A DNA stretch of 64,000 nucleotides, from the NCBI GenBank assembly GCA_016714985.1, contig JADKBS010000059.1, positions 62,001 to 126,000 of the forward strand, read 5' to 3'. Source of the DNA: Saprospiraceae bacterium (GTDB lineage: Bacteria > Bacteroidota > Bacteroidia > Chitinophagales > Saprospiraceae). The position numbers and the translations under genes were made by a program. Below, in pieces: positions 33,578 to 42,768 of this stretch (position 1 is the stretch's first letter; every line of letters begins with the position of its first letter). Below the pieces are notes generated by a model. The model did no database searches. It was not told the origin of the DNA and saw only the letters and a program-made list of their open reading frames with translations.

Positions 33578-33875
33578 TCAAGGCGGTAATTAACAGGTAG
33601 GATAAATTGAGCCTAACCAAGGGTTCAGCAGTGCGGCGGCTAGGTCGAGGCGGTGCGGCCCGACAATGTACAGCAGGACGGTCAGAAGCTGCCGGGCTTC
33701 GTGTTGGCCAGCCAAGTGGGCCAACGGCGCCATGGAGAAGTGGAGGTTTTTCAAGTTGCGTCTGGGAGTTGTTGGGGCAAAGGCGAAGCAGGTTTTCGAT
33801 GGGCTGCTCCGCTTTGATATTTGCAGAAAACATTAGACCAAAAAGTTGTCCCACTTTCCCAAGGTGCATGCCGAT
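33578..33875. other. Unassigned stretch between rlmB and the protease remnant
   Basis: About 300 bp of GC-rich DNA. On the minus strand one frame reads like a protein fragment (LHFSMAPLAHLAGQHEARQL and then TVLLYIVGPHRLDLAAALLN) with no start codon. It could be the tail of a lost gene, but I cannot name it. A plus-strand 90-codon frame here looks like a shadow. Confidence 0.35.
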
Positions 33876-36479
33876 CTAACGCTGCATGATGACCAATTTC
33901 CTCGTGCCCCAAACCTCACCGCCGCGTACCCGAAGAAGGTAAGCCCCGCTTGCCAAGCCTCGGAGGTCGATGCGAAACCATGCCAACAACCGCCAAGGTT
34001 GGAACCTCCACCGTCACTTCTAAAGCGTATTCGCAGCCGTTGGCGTCCTGCAAGGTGATGCTGTGATTGCCGTTGGCAATGGGCGAGAAGCTGTTTTCCA
34101 CTTGAAAAGCACCGCCGTCTAGGCTGTAGTTCCAATTGCCAGTGCCGCCGCTTGCTGCCACGGTCACGGTATATCCATTGGCCGTGGCAGTCCCCATCAG
34201 TTGCGGCGGAGCTGCAATGACGATGGCTGGGCTTGCCTGTATTAGGCCGTTGGCGTCCATCGTGCTGACGGTGTAACTGCCTGCGGCAAGGTTGCTGAAA
34301 ACACTGCTATTTTGGTATGCCCCTCCATTCAGGCTGTACTGGTAGGGAGGCGTTCCACCGATGGTTGCGACCGTGATTTCGCCGTTGGTTGTATTGGCAC
34401 AGGCCAAGGCATTTGTAATGGAGGCATTGACCAAAAATTGGTTTTGTAGGATACTGATATGAAAAACTTGGGCATGTAGCCAGTTGCCTGCATTGTCCAA
34501 TAGGTCGAAAGTGAACATGTCGCTATCGGTGCTATTGCCATTGTGCATGTAGGAAACAAGGCCAGCGTCAATGTCAGCTTGCGTGAACATGCCACCTATG
34601 CCCAGCGGCGCACCTGCCAAGTAAACAGCACCATTTTTGGGCAAGGAAAGCAGCGTGAATTTCACCTCAACATTTGGGTTGCCCTGCGCTTGCAGATAGC
34701 TGGTTGAAATGGCCGCATTTTGCCCGTGCGGCACATACAGTAGCTCATTTTTGAGCAAAACGGCCAATGGCGTTGTCTTTACCCCGCAAATTTCAAGTGA
34801 CCACTCATTGAGGGAACCCCCATCGCCATCCCGGCTATCTGTTATAGCTCACGCCGCCAAATTTTAGGCATGGCTGATAAAGTTGATAAGGGTTTATAAA
34901 AAGTTGATTATCAACCCGTATCAACTTCATCAACCCTTATCAACCATGCACAATACTTGGCGGCTCGCAGTATATTTTCAAGGACCAATTGCCTTGCGAG
35001 CTTTGTCCATTGTACCCTAAAAATGCGTTCGATGGCCTGAACTGCCCGCTGATGGCAGGTGGCGTGGCGGCGCAGGCGTTTTCAAAAGTAGATGAGGAAC
35101 TGCCAAAAGCATCGGAGAAACTGGCCACAATATCATCCCCGTTGCAACCAGTAGCAGTGCTTGGCACCCCAGGGCGGTTGAAAACTTGGAGAACGGTGGC
35201 TTGCGGGGAGGTCAGCCTGGCAATGAGGTCGCCAACGTTTGCGTGGCTGATGTTCAGATTGGCCTTTACGCTTGCTATCGCAATGTTTTCAGGAACGTTT
35301 ACTGTCGCTGTTACGGAACCTGATGTCGTTGGGATGTCCAAAGGCAGGCCAACGGCAGTGAAGGTCTCGCAGCCAGCATCGCCAATGTGGAAGGCGTAAA
35401 CTGGAGAGAAACTGCTTTGGCTGCAAGGGTTCTGTGCCCGCACCCGCCAGTAGTACACCCCAAACTCGTTACAGGGTATGGGCAACTGGAAGTTCGCATT
35501 GTTAACAGTGCCGCTTGTGAACAAGCTGCCAAAGTCCGGTGACTCAGATACCTCCACATAGTATTCAAAGGCATTGGATACGCTGCTCCAAGTGAGCTTG
35601 GGCTTTACGATGGTGACTTCTGCCCCATCAGCAGGGGTGCTCAAGTTTGGCACACTCGTTACTTGGCCAGGGACACTCAATGAAAGATTCGTGCTAATGT
35701 TCCATTGGCCACCAGTTGCAGTCACCGTAAAAGCATAATTGCCAGGCGGGACGCCAAAGAGGTTGCTCAAGGTTAGTGTAATATTTGATGGAGGAACAAA
35801 ATTGTTTTGAGAAAAACTGGCCGTCACACCAGCGGGGAGGCCGCTAACTGCCAGTTGTCCGAAGATTTTGGCGCCTGCAATCTTGCGATAAATCACTTTT
35901 CAACATTTCGCTTGAAAGGGGTTCTTCTTGCGCATCGCTCTTGGTCAAACATTCAAAATTGCCGTCATTGGGGTAATCCTTTTTAAAATAACTGATATAA
36001 TGCTGGTCATCGCCTTCTGCTAAAGCGTCAATAAACACCGTGTTGTGCTCGGCAGAAAGCACCATCGCATGGAAGCCTTTCTGCGTATAGCCACAACGCA
36101 AGGATACGGTGCGGTCTTTCCGGCTCCAGCCCGCAAACAATCGGATATAGGGATACTTAGCCGCCAAGTCGGGGTGCATTACGGGTGCTTCCACCACCTG
36201 GAAATCCTGCATGGATCCATCAGGCATCGGAATGGAGAGTGTCACTTTTGAGTCTTCACACGCTGGCGTGTAGCGCATGGGGGCATCTTTCAGGTTTGAC
36301 TTGAGCAAATCAAGGTCGAGCGAGAGGGGGCGGTACTTCGTGGGTAGGGGAGTTCGCCTTCTGCTGTCGATTGCCGCAAGGTTTTCTTCATGGGCGTCGG
36401 CCCACGGGTTCTGTAACGTCTGCGCAATGGCAGTGGCCGTCAATAAGGAAGCAAGGAAGAGAGTTAGGATTTTTTGCAT
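33876..36479 (-). pseudogene. Decayed secreted reprolysin-like metalloprotease (catalytic domain deleted)
   Basis: Fragments of one large T9SS-exported protein, read 36479 to 33876. The N-terminus has a signal peptide (MQKILTLFLASLLTATAIAQ) and the propeptide of Bacteroidota reprolysin-like proteases (VVEAPVMHPDLAAKYPYIRLFAGWS; GFHAMVLSAEHNTVFIDAL). After SDLSQDC (about 35870) the HExxH catalytic domain is absent; sequence jumps, in another frame, to a BACON/Fn3-like region (AVSGLPAGVTASFSQNN; WRVRAQNPCSQSSFSPVYAF). A proprotein-convertase P-domain follows (SVTATVNVPENIAIASVKAN...QGNWSLKI), split by a 127-bp element. Then come a cadherin-like region, SprB-type repeats (CANTTNGEITVATIGGTPPY) and, after another shift or deletion near 33945, the T9SS tail IDLRGLASGAYLLRVRGGEV...KLVIMQR. 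Several independent lesions make this a true pseudogene. Confidence 0.85.
34846..34972. mobile_element. 127-bp non-coding element with 38-nt terminal inverted repeats, inserted in the P-domain
   Basis: Ends share TATA, GCCGCCAA, GCATGG and TGATAA blocks in the same order and spacing over 38 nt. The centre is GTTGATAAGGGTTTATAAAA / TCAACCCTTATCAACC word array. A TAT triplet on both sides (34843-34845 and 34973-34975) fits a 3-bp target duplication. Removing the element plus one TAT joins GNWSLKI to TDSRDGDGGSLNEWSL, a perfect P-domain, so this is a real insertion and not ancestral DNA. Confidence 0.78.
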
Positions 36480-36723
36480 GTTGAACACATTAACTATAAT
36501 GGGATGGGATGTCCACGGAATGCAAAGAATCTTAACTGGAATGCAACTTGGTGGCAAATGGAGAGACAACTAAATAGGGCGTCTTATCGCCTTCAAGCAC
36601 AATTAGCTAATCATTTTGAAATTCCGCTTAATCCAAGCTCTTTCAATGGTACGTGTTGCTAACTGGCTTAAAGGTAATGAAAGATGAGCCGAATTCTGGC
36701 GCAATTCGGCTCAAAATTCTTCC
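36480..36723. other. Intergenic region with a terminator-like hairpin
   Basis: GAGCCGAATT / AATTCGGCTC at 36686-36712 is a 10-bp stem 12 bp past the stop of the BNR lipoprotein gene (minus strand). The following minus-strand run is only weakly T-rich. Nothing else is seen. Confidence 0.45.
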
Positions 36724-37701
36724 TCAGCACCCATCCATCCGCCCCAGCACCCACACATAGACCGTATTGCCCACGGGCAAAAAGTCCGTTTCCACGTAAT
36801 CGGGCAGCCCAAAAAAATTGAGCGAATAGTCTCCCCAACGGCTGTAAACCCCGTCTTGTTCGGAGAACATGTCATGCCCGGATTTAACGGTGCTCAGAAG
36901 GTTCCCAGCAGTATCGCTGCCTTGTGCGGGCTTCCAAGTCTTGCCCGCATCCGTTGAAACCTCGGCTTCTTTTTCTTGGTAAGTGGCCACCAACTGGCCG
37001 TTTACAGCGAGCAACTTCCTTACGGTGGCGCCTTTGCGCACCCAGTCCCAGCTCCTGCCACCGTCTTTGGACAGTGCGATGCCAATGCCTGTGCCAAGCA
37101 AAATGTTCTGACCGGACTGAACCAAATGGGTGGCAAAAACCCCCTCCATGACCTCCCGCCAATCGCTGAGCGGTGCCTCCGACATGGCGAACAAACTGCC
37201 CCGGTGCCCTGCCCAGATTTCGTCGCCCACCTTGAAGAGGGAATGGATGAAATCGTCGTTGCCCTTCGGGTTGTCGTTCAATTTTGTCCAGTGCTGGCCT
37301 TCGTCCTGCGTAGCAAAAACGCCTTGCTTGTTGACGGCCACATAGATTCCGCTGTCGTCAGCCGTCAGGGTCACGATGTCCTTGCTCGGCAATTGTTCCA
37401 TGTTCAACGGCTGCCAGTTCTGATGCTTTGTATCACTGATGAACATGCCGTGGTCGCTGGTGGTGAGGATGAGCCGCTCGCCCTGGGTAGCCATGCGCCT
37501 CACCTCCACATCGGCGGGAAGGCCACCATCGGTCGGATGCCAAGAATGGCCTTGGTCAACGGATTGGCAGACGATGCAAGTGCTTTTTAGTTTTTCCACC
37601 GTGCCTTTTACGGAGGCTTGGGCTATTTCTGTTGTGGTGGTGGGGTCGTTTTGGCAGCCTGCCAAAAGCAGCAAACAGACAGGGAATAATTTCTGGAACA
37701 T
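36724..37701 (-). CDS. BNR/Asp-box repeat lipoprotein (Ycf48-like beta-propeller)
   Basis: 325 residues. A lipoprotein signal ends at LLLLAGC (Cys16). The mature protein has repeated Asp-box motifs (SVDQGHSWHPTDG; TQDEGQHWTKL; SKDGGRSWDWV; STDAGKTWKPA), indicating a six- or seven-bladed propeller as in sialidases and photosystem-assembly-factor-like proteins. No sialidase catalytic residues are recognisable. It is probably a periplasmic or surface-anchored binding protein. It stands alone between the protease remnant and a small secreted protein on the same strand. Confidence 0.8.
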   Translation of the reverse strand: MFQKLFPVCLLLLAGCQNDPTTTTEIAQASVKGTVEKLKSTCIVCQSVDQGHSWHPTDGGLPADVEVRRMATQGERLILTTSDHGMFISDTKHQNWQPLNMEQLPSKDIVTLTADDSGIYVAVNKQGVFATQDEGQHWTKLNDNPKGNDDFIHSLFKVGDEIWAGHRGSLFAMSEAPLSDWREVMEGVFATHLVQSGQNILLGTGIGIALSKDGGRSWDWVRKGATVRKLLAVNGQLVATYQEKEAEVSTDAGKTWKPAQGSDTAGNLLSTVKSGHDMFSEQDGVYSRWGDYSLNFFGLPDYVETDFLPVGNTVYVWVLGRMDGC

Positions 37702-37766
37702 GATAAGGATTTTTAAAATGAATAAATTATACTTTCGAGCGTCAGGTTATGTCCATTTGAAATTGC

Positions 37767-37810
37767 TGTTGGCCAAAAGCAAATGGCCAAAAGCTAACGG
37801 CCAGAAGTAT
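37767..37810. repeat. Short-word array (GGCCAAAAGCAAATGGCCAAAAGC)
   Basis: TTGGCCAAAAGC, AAATGGCCAAAAGC and TAACGGCCAGAAG in tandem, filling most of the gap between the small secreted protein gene and the BNR gene (37702-37826). Confidence 0.5.
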
Positions 37811-37826
37811 AAGGGTAAGTCAAGGG

Positions 37827-38225
37827 TCATTTCACCAAAATCTCGTTGTGCGGCAGTGCATAGCGGTCATCGAGCGTGAGCAGTACAATGGCATCGCCGG
37901 GTTTGCACTTGGCCAACAAGGGCTTGATGTCCACTTCTTGGTAAGTCTTGTTGGAATAAGACATGAGTGTTTTGGAGTTGCCGTCACGAATGGCCAGCTT
38001 GAAATTGATTTTACCGATTGGAACCAAGTCGCTCATGGTTTGGACGGTAAGTTCACCGCTGGCCGATTTTGACAGCTCGCAATAGCCCTCTGGGCTGTAA
38101 TCATTGACGACCAGTTTGCTGTCCAAGTACGCTGCGGCACAGTTCGTGAATCGGTCTTGGCCAGCAGCACTGGAAATCGAAACTATTATGAATGTCAGGA
38201 AAAAAAGATTTTTTACGCAGGTCAT
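37827..38225 (-). CDS. Small secreted protein of unknown function
   Basis: 132 residues with a signal peptide (KNLFFLTFIIVSISSAAGQ) and a mature domain of about 108 residues with three cysteines (NCAAAYL; GYCELSK; AKCKPGD). The sequence KTLMSYSNKTYQEVDIKPLLAKCKPGDAIVLL suggests a small beta-rich fold. No family is recognised. It is divergent from the membrane-tethered regulator at 38366, so the two could be functionally linked, but nothing more shows this. Confidence 0.65.
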   Translation of the reverse strand: MTCVKNLFFLTFIIVSISSAAGQDRFTNCAAAYLDSKLVVNDYSPEGYCELSKSASGELTVQTMSDLVPIGKINFKLAIRDGNSKTLMSYSNKTYQEVDIKPLLAKCKPGDAIVLLTLDDRYALPHNEILVK

Positions 38226-38365
38226 TTTTTAAAAAATGGAGATGGTCAAACAATGTAGCCCAAAGTTGTACCTATATTTTGCCGTAGGCAGTAAAAACCC
38301 TGTAAAACAGTGTAAAGGAAATGTAAAACCCTGTTTTTCAAGCATTTCCGCCGTATTTTTGGGCC

Positions 38366-39268
38366 ATGAAAAATAGCCTGCTCAAGTTTGGACTGCCCCT
38401 GTTGGTGCTTTTGACTGGCCTGCTGGCCGTTCGTGCGTCGGGTCTGTTCGAGCAGCCCCATCCCGACGACCGACAATTCTCGCAACAGGTCAATCTTGCC
38501 ATGCGGCAGGCCGCCGACCGATTGCTCGACCTTGCCGGAGACACCACCCGTACCATTCCGCCCGTGAAGGAAGTTGGGGCCGGCGAGTACCTGCTCCAAT
38601 TGGAAAGCCAGTTCAGCTACGACAGCCTGCCCCGTTTTTTGGAAGCGGCGCTGGCCCAACACGGCATCCGTGAAAAATACCACGTGGCCGTGCTCGATTG
38701 CTTGGAAAACCTGCTGATGCTCGGCTATTCAAAAGAAAACGTGAAGGAAGGCCAGGTGCCCTGCTCGGGACGGCAGCCATTGGGTGACTGCTACAACCTA
38801 TCAGTCTCGTTCCCCGATCGGACAGCCAAAACAGCGGGCAGTGGCTGGGCTTGGTGGGCATTGGCCAATGTTTTGGCCGTAGGTGCTTTGGTCTATTGGG
38901 TTTATAAAAGATTGAAAAACAATCAATTGGAAGAGAAGGCATCAATGCCTTCCGATTTTATCGAAAATGATGCTTTGCTGCGCTTCGGTAGCACTGCCTT
39001 CGACCCCGCCAATTTATTTTTGGAAATAGCTGGCACCCGCCAGCCGCTCACCTTCCGGGAGGCCAAGTTGCTCCAGTTTTTTGTCGAACGACCGAATCAG
39101 GTCTTGGAAAGGGATGCCATCCTCGCCGCCGTTTGGGAAGATGAAGGCATCATCGTGGGGCGCAGCTTGGACGTGTTCGTGTCCCGTTTGCGCAAAATCC
39201 TGCAAAAAGACCCATCCTTGAAACTCGCCAATGTGCATGGCGTGGGCTATCGGCTGGAGGTAGGCTAA
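38366..39268 (+). CDS. Membrane-tethered winged-helix transcription regulator (OmpR/CadC-like)
   Basis: 300 residues. An N-terminal signal or anchor (FGLPLLVLLTGLLAVRAS) precedes a periplasmic domain of about 140 residues with cysteines (AVLDCLEN, VPCSGRQPLGDCYN). A single membrane helix follows (WAWWALANVLAVGALVYWVY) and then a cytoplasmic OmpR-type winged helix at residues about 205-300 (LTFREAKLLQFFVERPNQVLERDAIL; GRSLDVFVSRLRKIL; VHGVGYRLEV). This is inverse in order to CadC/ToxR, where the DNA-binding domain is N-terminal. The protein would sense a periplasmic state and bind DNA from the membrane. It overlaps the convergent mltG stop by 4 bp. Confidence 0.85.
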   Translation: MKNSLLKFGLPLLVLLTGLLAVRASGLFEQPHPDDRQFSQQVNLAMRQAADRLLDLAGDTTRTIPPVKEVGAGEYLLQLESQFSYDSLPRFLEAALAQHGIREKYHVAVLDCLENLLMLGYSKENVKEGQVPCSGRQPLGDCYNLSVSFPDRTAKTAGSGWAWWALANVLAVGALVYWVYKRLKNNQLEEKASMPSDFIENDALLRFGSTAFDPANLFLEIAGTRQPLTFREAKLLQFFVERPNQVLERDAILAAVWEDEGIIVGRSLDVFVSRLRKILQKDPSLKLANVHGVGYRLEVG

Positions 39269-40317
39269 AGCCCCAGCCCCCGTTGAATCAAATTCCGCTT
39301 GTACACCTCAATGTTTACCTTGTGGGCATCGTACGTCACGGCGAACATGTGCTTGCCGGAGCCGTCGCCCGTGGCCACGAAGAACATATAATCGTGCTTC
39401 TCCCGGTTCAGCACCGCATCCAGGCTGGGTATGCTGGCCATGCTGATGGGGCCAGGCGGAAGGCCGGGGTATTTATAGGTATTGTAGGGGGAATCGAGGT
39501 CTTTGTACTTGGCGAGGTCACGGGCCTCCCAGTCACGGCTGGCGAAGACGAGCGTCGGGTCGGCTTGCAGTGGCCAGCCCTGCTCCACCCGGTTCAGATA
39601 GACGCCCGCCATTCGGGGCTTTTCGGGCTTGTCGTTCGTTTCCCGTTCAACGATGCTCGCCACGGTATAGACCTGTTCACGGCTCAGTCCGAGCGCACGG
39701 GCCTTGGCGTCCCGGTCGTTGGCGGCCCAGAAACGGTCGTACTCTTTTTTCATGCGCTCCATGAACTTGCGGGGCGACGTGTTCCAGTAAACCTCATAAG
39801 TGTTGGGGATAAAAAGCGACAACAGCGTAGCAGGTGTAAAGCCGAGGCTGTCTAAATAGGTAGTGTCATTAAGCAGCGTGACCAGCGCCAGCGAGTCCGG
39901 CTCGATGGCCTTGGCCACCTTGGCAGCGATATGCTCCGGCAGGCGCTCATTGACCAATATCACTTTCACTGGTGCTTGTTCTCCGCTTCGCAAATGCTTC
40001 ACGAGGTGGTAGCTGCTCATGCCCGGCTTTAACTCGAAGCGACCTCCCCGCCCTTTGTAGCTGAGGCGCCCGGCCATGGTGCGGAAGGAGCTTTCGTCCC
40101 TGATGAAACCGCCCGCCTTCAGCGAGTCCACCACTTGGTCTAAGGTGGCACCCGTTGGAATGAGCACGTGTTTCTTGGCTAAACTGGCGGGCACATTGGG
40201 CTTGTAAACAAAGCTCCAAGCAATATATCCTACCCCTCCAATGGCAACCAATGCGATGAATAATAGTGCTTTTCTCAGGTTTCTTTTTGGGGCGGGTTCA
40301 AGTGGTTGATTCTCCAT
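39265..40317 (-). CDS. mltG: Endolytic murein transglycosylase MltG
   Basis: 350 residues, YceG/MltG family. One N-terminal membrane helix (LRKALLFIALVAIGGVGYIAWSF), then a LysM-like domain (HVLIPTGATLDQVVDSLKAGGFI), then the catalytic domain with FIPNTYEVYWNTSPRKFMERM and VYTVASIVERETNDKPEKPRMAGVYLNRV, where the Glu of SIVERE is the catalytic residue. It ends with DSPYNTYKYPGLPPGPISMAS. It cuts nascent peptidoglycan strands at the inner membrane and sets glycan length. Intact and of normal length. Confidence 0.95.
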   Translation of the reverse strand: MENQPLEPAPKRNLRKALLFIALVAIGGVGYIAWSFVYKPNVPASLAKKHVLIPTGATLDQVVDSLKAGGFIRDESSFRTMAGRLSYKGRGGRFELKPGMSSYHLVKHLRSGEQAPVKVILVNERLPEHIAAKVAKAIEPDSLALVTLLNDTTYLDSLGFTPATLLSLFIPNTYEVYWNTSPRKFMERMKKEYDRFWAANDRDAKARALGLSREQVYTVASIVERETNDKPEKPRMAGVYLNRVEQGWPLQADPTLVFASRDWEARDLAKYKDLDSPYNTYKYPGLPPGPISMASIPSLDAVLNREKHDYMFFVATGDGSGKHMFAVTYDAHKVNIEVYKRNLIQRGLGL

Positions 40318-40440
40318 GTGTTGTTGAGTGTACTTGAATTTTTTTGATGAATATGGTAAACGCCTTAACTGATTTATCGGGTTTTGGTTACTACAGAATT
40401 TGCAAAAATTGGCAATAAAATCTGGCCCCTGCTAACCAAC

Positions 40441-40479
40441 TGCAGCCTGACTGCCAACTGCCAACTGCCAAACTGCCAA
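40441..40479. repeat. Short-word array (CTGCCAACTGCCAA)
   Basis: GACTGCCAACTGCCAACTGC with further CTGCCAA words, directly before the stop of the amidohydrolase gene. The same word occurs at 56019-56059, at 13768 and, in reverse complement, inside the GH78 gene at 46572-46610. Confidence 0.6.
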
Positions 40480-41787
40480 TTATTCATTCCTAAAAACCTT
40501 CCCATCCTTCATCACGAACCGCATCTCCAGCATCGCTTTAATGTCGGCCAATGGGTCGCCCTGCACGGCCACGATGTCGGCCAGTTTACCCTTCTCGATG
40601 GTGCCGAGGTCGGCGCTCTTGCCCAGCATCGCAGCTGGTGTCACAGTTCCAGATTTGATGGCCTCCATCGGGGGCATACCGGCCTCGTTCATGAACACGA
40701 ACTCCCAAGCGTTTTGCCCGTGCATGCTTACCCCGGCGTCAGTGCCCATGACGATTTTCACACCTGCTTTGTATGCCTTCGCAAAAGTGGCCTGAATCTG
40801 CGGCCCGACGATGGCCGCCTTCATGGCCACCACTCGAGGGAAGTAGCCCTCCTGTTTCGCCTTCTCCGCCACGAACTTCCCGGCGCTGATGGTCGGCACG
40901 TAGTAAGTGCCTTTTTGCTTCATCAACTGCATGATTTCATCGGTCATGAACGTGCCGTGCTCGATGCTCGTCACGCCCGCCAGCACGGCCCGCTTCATGC
41001 CCTCGTCGCCGTGGCAGTGCGCCGCCACCGTGAAGCCGTAGTCCTTTGCTGCCGCAACGACCGCCTCCACTTCCTCCTGCCGGAACTGCGGGTTCAGGCC
41101 ATTGGCGGCCACGCTGAGCACGCCGCCCGTCGCTGTGATTTTGATGAGGTCGGCACCGTTCTTATAGCGCTGCCGCACGGCCTGCCAGGCATCGTCCACG
41201 CTGTTGATGACGCCCTCGGCGGGGCCGGGGTCGCCCATCATATCCTTCCTGACGCCGTTGGTCGGGTCGGCATGGCCGCCCGTGGTGGCGATGGATTTTT
41301 CGCAGGTAAAAATGCGGGGGCCGTCCACCAGCCCAGCGTTGATGGCATTGCGCAGCGACACGTTCACGCCGCTGCCGCCGAGGTCACGTACCGTGGTGAA
41401 GCCCGCCATCAGCGTTTTTTTGCCAAACGACTCGGCCACGTAGGCCACGTCGGAGGGGTTTTGCCGGAACTTCTCCTCGTAGCTCTTCGGGTTGCTCTCG
41501 CTTTCGATATGGATATGCATGTCCATCAGGCCGGGCATCACCGTGCGGCTTTTAAGGTCAATGACCTTGGCATCGGTGGGGGCCTTGGCGTAGCCCTTCA
41601 CCACGTCCTTGATGCGGTTGCCTTCCACGATGATGGTCATTTCCGATTTGGCCTCGTTGCTTGCGCAATCTAGGAGCTTGCCGCAATGCAGGTACGTCGT
41701 TTGCGCAGCTAAAAAATGGGCTGCGAACACGAGGGCGAGGGTGGTGAGATGTACGATGTTTTTCATTTTAATAAATGCCTTATTCAT
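40480..41787 (-). CDS. Secreted amidohydrolase-family metal-dependent hydrolase
   Basis: 435 residues (alternative ATG at 41766). Signal peptide IVHLTTLALVFAAHFLAAQ. It is an amidohydrolase superfamily protein of the imidazolonepropionase/prolidase-like branch: GKLLDCASNEAKSEMTIIVEGNRI (N-terminal beta-sandwich), VMPGLMDMHIHIES (metal-binding HxH), VRDLGGSGV, HCHGDEGMKRAVLAGVTSIEHGTFM (metal His residues), VIMGTDAGVSMHG (metal Asp). The C-terminal sandwich closes with GTIEKGKLADIVAVQGDPL. It probably hydrolyses a cyclic amide or dipeptide in the periplasm; the substrate cannot be named. Confidence 0.9.
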   Translation of the reverse strand: MNKAFIKMKNIVHLTTLALVFAAHFLAAQTTYLHCGKLLDCASNEAKSEMTIIVEGNRIKDVVKGYAKAPTDAKVIDLKSRTVMPGLMDMHIHIESESNPKSYEEKFRQNPSDVAYVAESFGKKTLMAGFTTVRDLGGSGVNVSLRNAINAGLVDGPRIFTCEKSIATTGGHADPTNGVRKDMMGDPGPAEGVINSVDDAWQAVRQRYKNGADLIKITATGGVLSVAANGLNPQFRQEEVEAVVAAAKDYGFTVAAHCHGDEGMKRAVLAGVTSIEHGTFMTDEIMQLMKQKGTYYVPTISAGKFVAEKAKQEGYFPRVVAMKAAIVGPQIQATFAKAYKAGVKIVMGTDAGVSMHGQNAWEFVFMNEAGMPPMEAIKSGTVTPAAMLGKSADLGTIEKGKLADIVAVQGDPLADIKAMLEMRFVMKDGKVFRNE

Positions 41788-41922
41788 TTGATATAAGATA
41801 GACGATATAAGATTTTAGATTTATTGAGGTCTTGTCAATTTCAAAAACCTGTATTTGCAAGATTTTTCGGCCCTCCCAATCTTAAATCTTAAATCGTCTA
41901 TCTTATATCTTATATCAAAAAC
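41788..41922. repeat. Inverted word array (GATATAAGATAGACGATATAAG)
   Basis: The left arm (41788-41829) and right arm (41876-41922) are complements built of ATAAGAT / TAAGATT words, with a 46-bp spacer. AAGATAGACGATATAAGAT is identical to part of the array at 31600. It fills the gap upstream of the amidohydrolase start and downstream of the panB stop. Confidence 0.7.
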
Positions 41923-41949
41923 CCCATCAATAACGGGTTAATTTCTTCC

Positions 41950-42765
41950 TCAATATTGCTCCTGCTCATTCGGAAAATCCTTCCCTTTCACATCGGCGCA
42001 GTAATGCTCCACTGCTCCTTTTATCTCCTCGAAAAGCTCGGCATAACGCCGCAAAAACCGGGGCTGAAACTCATGTGTGATGCCCAGCATATCGTGCGTG
42101 ACGAGCACCTGCCCATCGGCGTGCATGCCCGCTCCGATGCCGATGGTGGGGATGTGGAGGCTCTCGCTGACCGCTTTCGTCAACGTGGCAGGTATCTTCT
42201 CCAGTACCATTGCGAAGCACCCGATTTCCTCTAGCAACTTGGCATCTTCCTTCAATTTGGCGGCTTCCTCCTCCTCCTTTGCCCGCACCTGATAAGTGCC
42301 GAACTTGTAGATGCTCTGCGGTGTGAGGCCGAGGTGCCCCATCACTGGGATGCCCGCCGAAAGGATGCGCTTGATGCTCCCTTCAATCTCGGAGCCGCCC
42401 TCCATCTTCACGGCATGGGCGCCCGCCTCCTTCATGATGCGGATGGCGCTTTCGAGTGCCACCCGGCTGCTGCCCTGGTAGTAGCCGAACGGCAGGTCAA
42501 CCACTACGAGCGCCTTTTTCACGCCCCGCACTACCGAGGCGGCATGGTAAATCATCTGGTTGAGGGTGATGGGCAGGGTGGTCTCGTGCCCAGCCATCAC
42601 GTTGGAGGCCGAATCGCCGACCAATATCACGTCCACCCCGCCCTCGTCGAGGATGCGGGCCATGGAGTAGTCGTAGCCGGTGAGCATGGTGATTTTCTCC
42701 CCACGGCCCTTCATGGCCTGCAAGGTGTGGACGGTGATGCGCTTGACTTCTTTTGTGACGGACAT
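41950..42765 (-). CDS. panB: 3-methyl-2-oxobutanoate hydroxymethyltransferase
   Basis: 271 residues. It catalyses the first step of pantothenate synthesis, transferring a hydroxymethyl group from methylene-tetrahydrofolate to 2-oxoisovalerate. Signatures: TMLTGYDYSMARILDEGGVDVILVGDSASNVMAG (metal-binding Asp in GDS), DLPFGYYQGSSRVALESAIRIMKEAGAHAVKMEGG, GIPVMGHLGLTPQSIYKFG, MVLEKIPATLTKAVSESLHIPTIGIGAG. Complete, with the ATG at 42765. No other pan gene is adjacent. Its leader is occupied by an inverted word array. Confidence 0.95.
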   Translation of the reverse strand: MSVTKEVKRITVHTLQAMKGRGEKITMLTGYDYSMARILDEGGVDVILVGDSASNVMAGHETTLPITLNQMIYHAASVVRGVKKALVVVDLPFGYYQGSSRVALESAIRIMKEAGAHAVKMEGGSEIEGSIKRILSAGIPVMGHLGLTPQSIYKFGTYQVRAKEEEEAAKLKEDAKLLEEIGCFAMVLEKIPATLTKAVSESLHIPTIGIGAGMHADGQVLVTHDMLGITHEFQPRFLRRYAELFEEIKGAVEHYCADVKGKDFPNEQEQY

Positions 42766-42768
42766 TTT

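Noticed and set aside
33607..33879. Plus-strand 90-codon frame between rlmB and the protease remnant
   Set aside because: Overlaps the T9SS tail of the remnant in antisense and shows no domain; reported only as an unassigned stretch.
40384..41673. Plus-strand open frame of 429 codons, His-rich
   Set aside because: Antisense shadow of the amidohydrolase gene; the His richness comes from the complementary codons.
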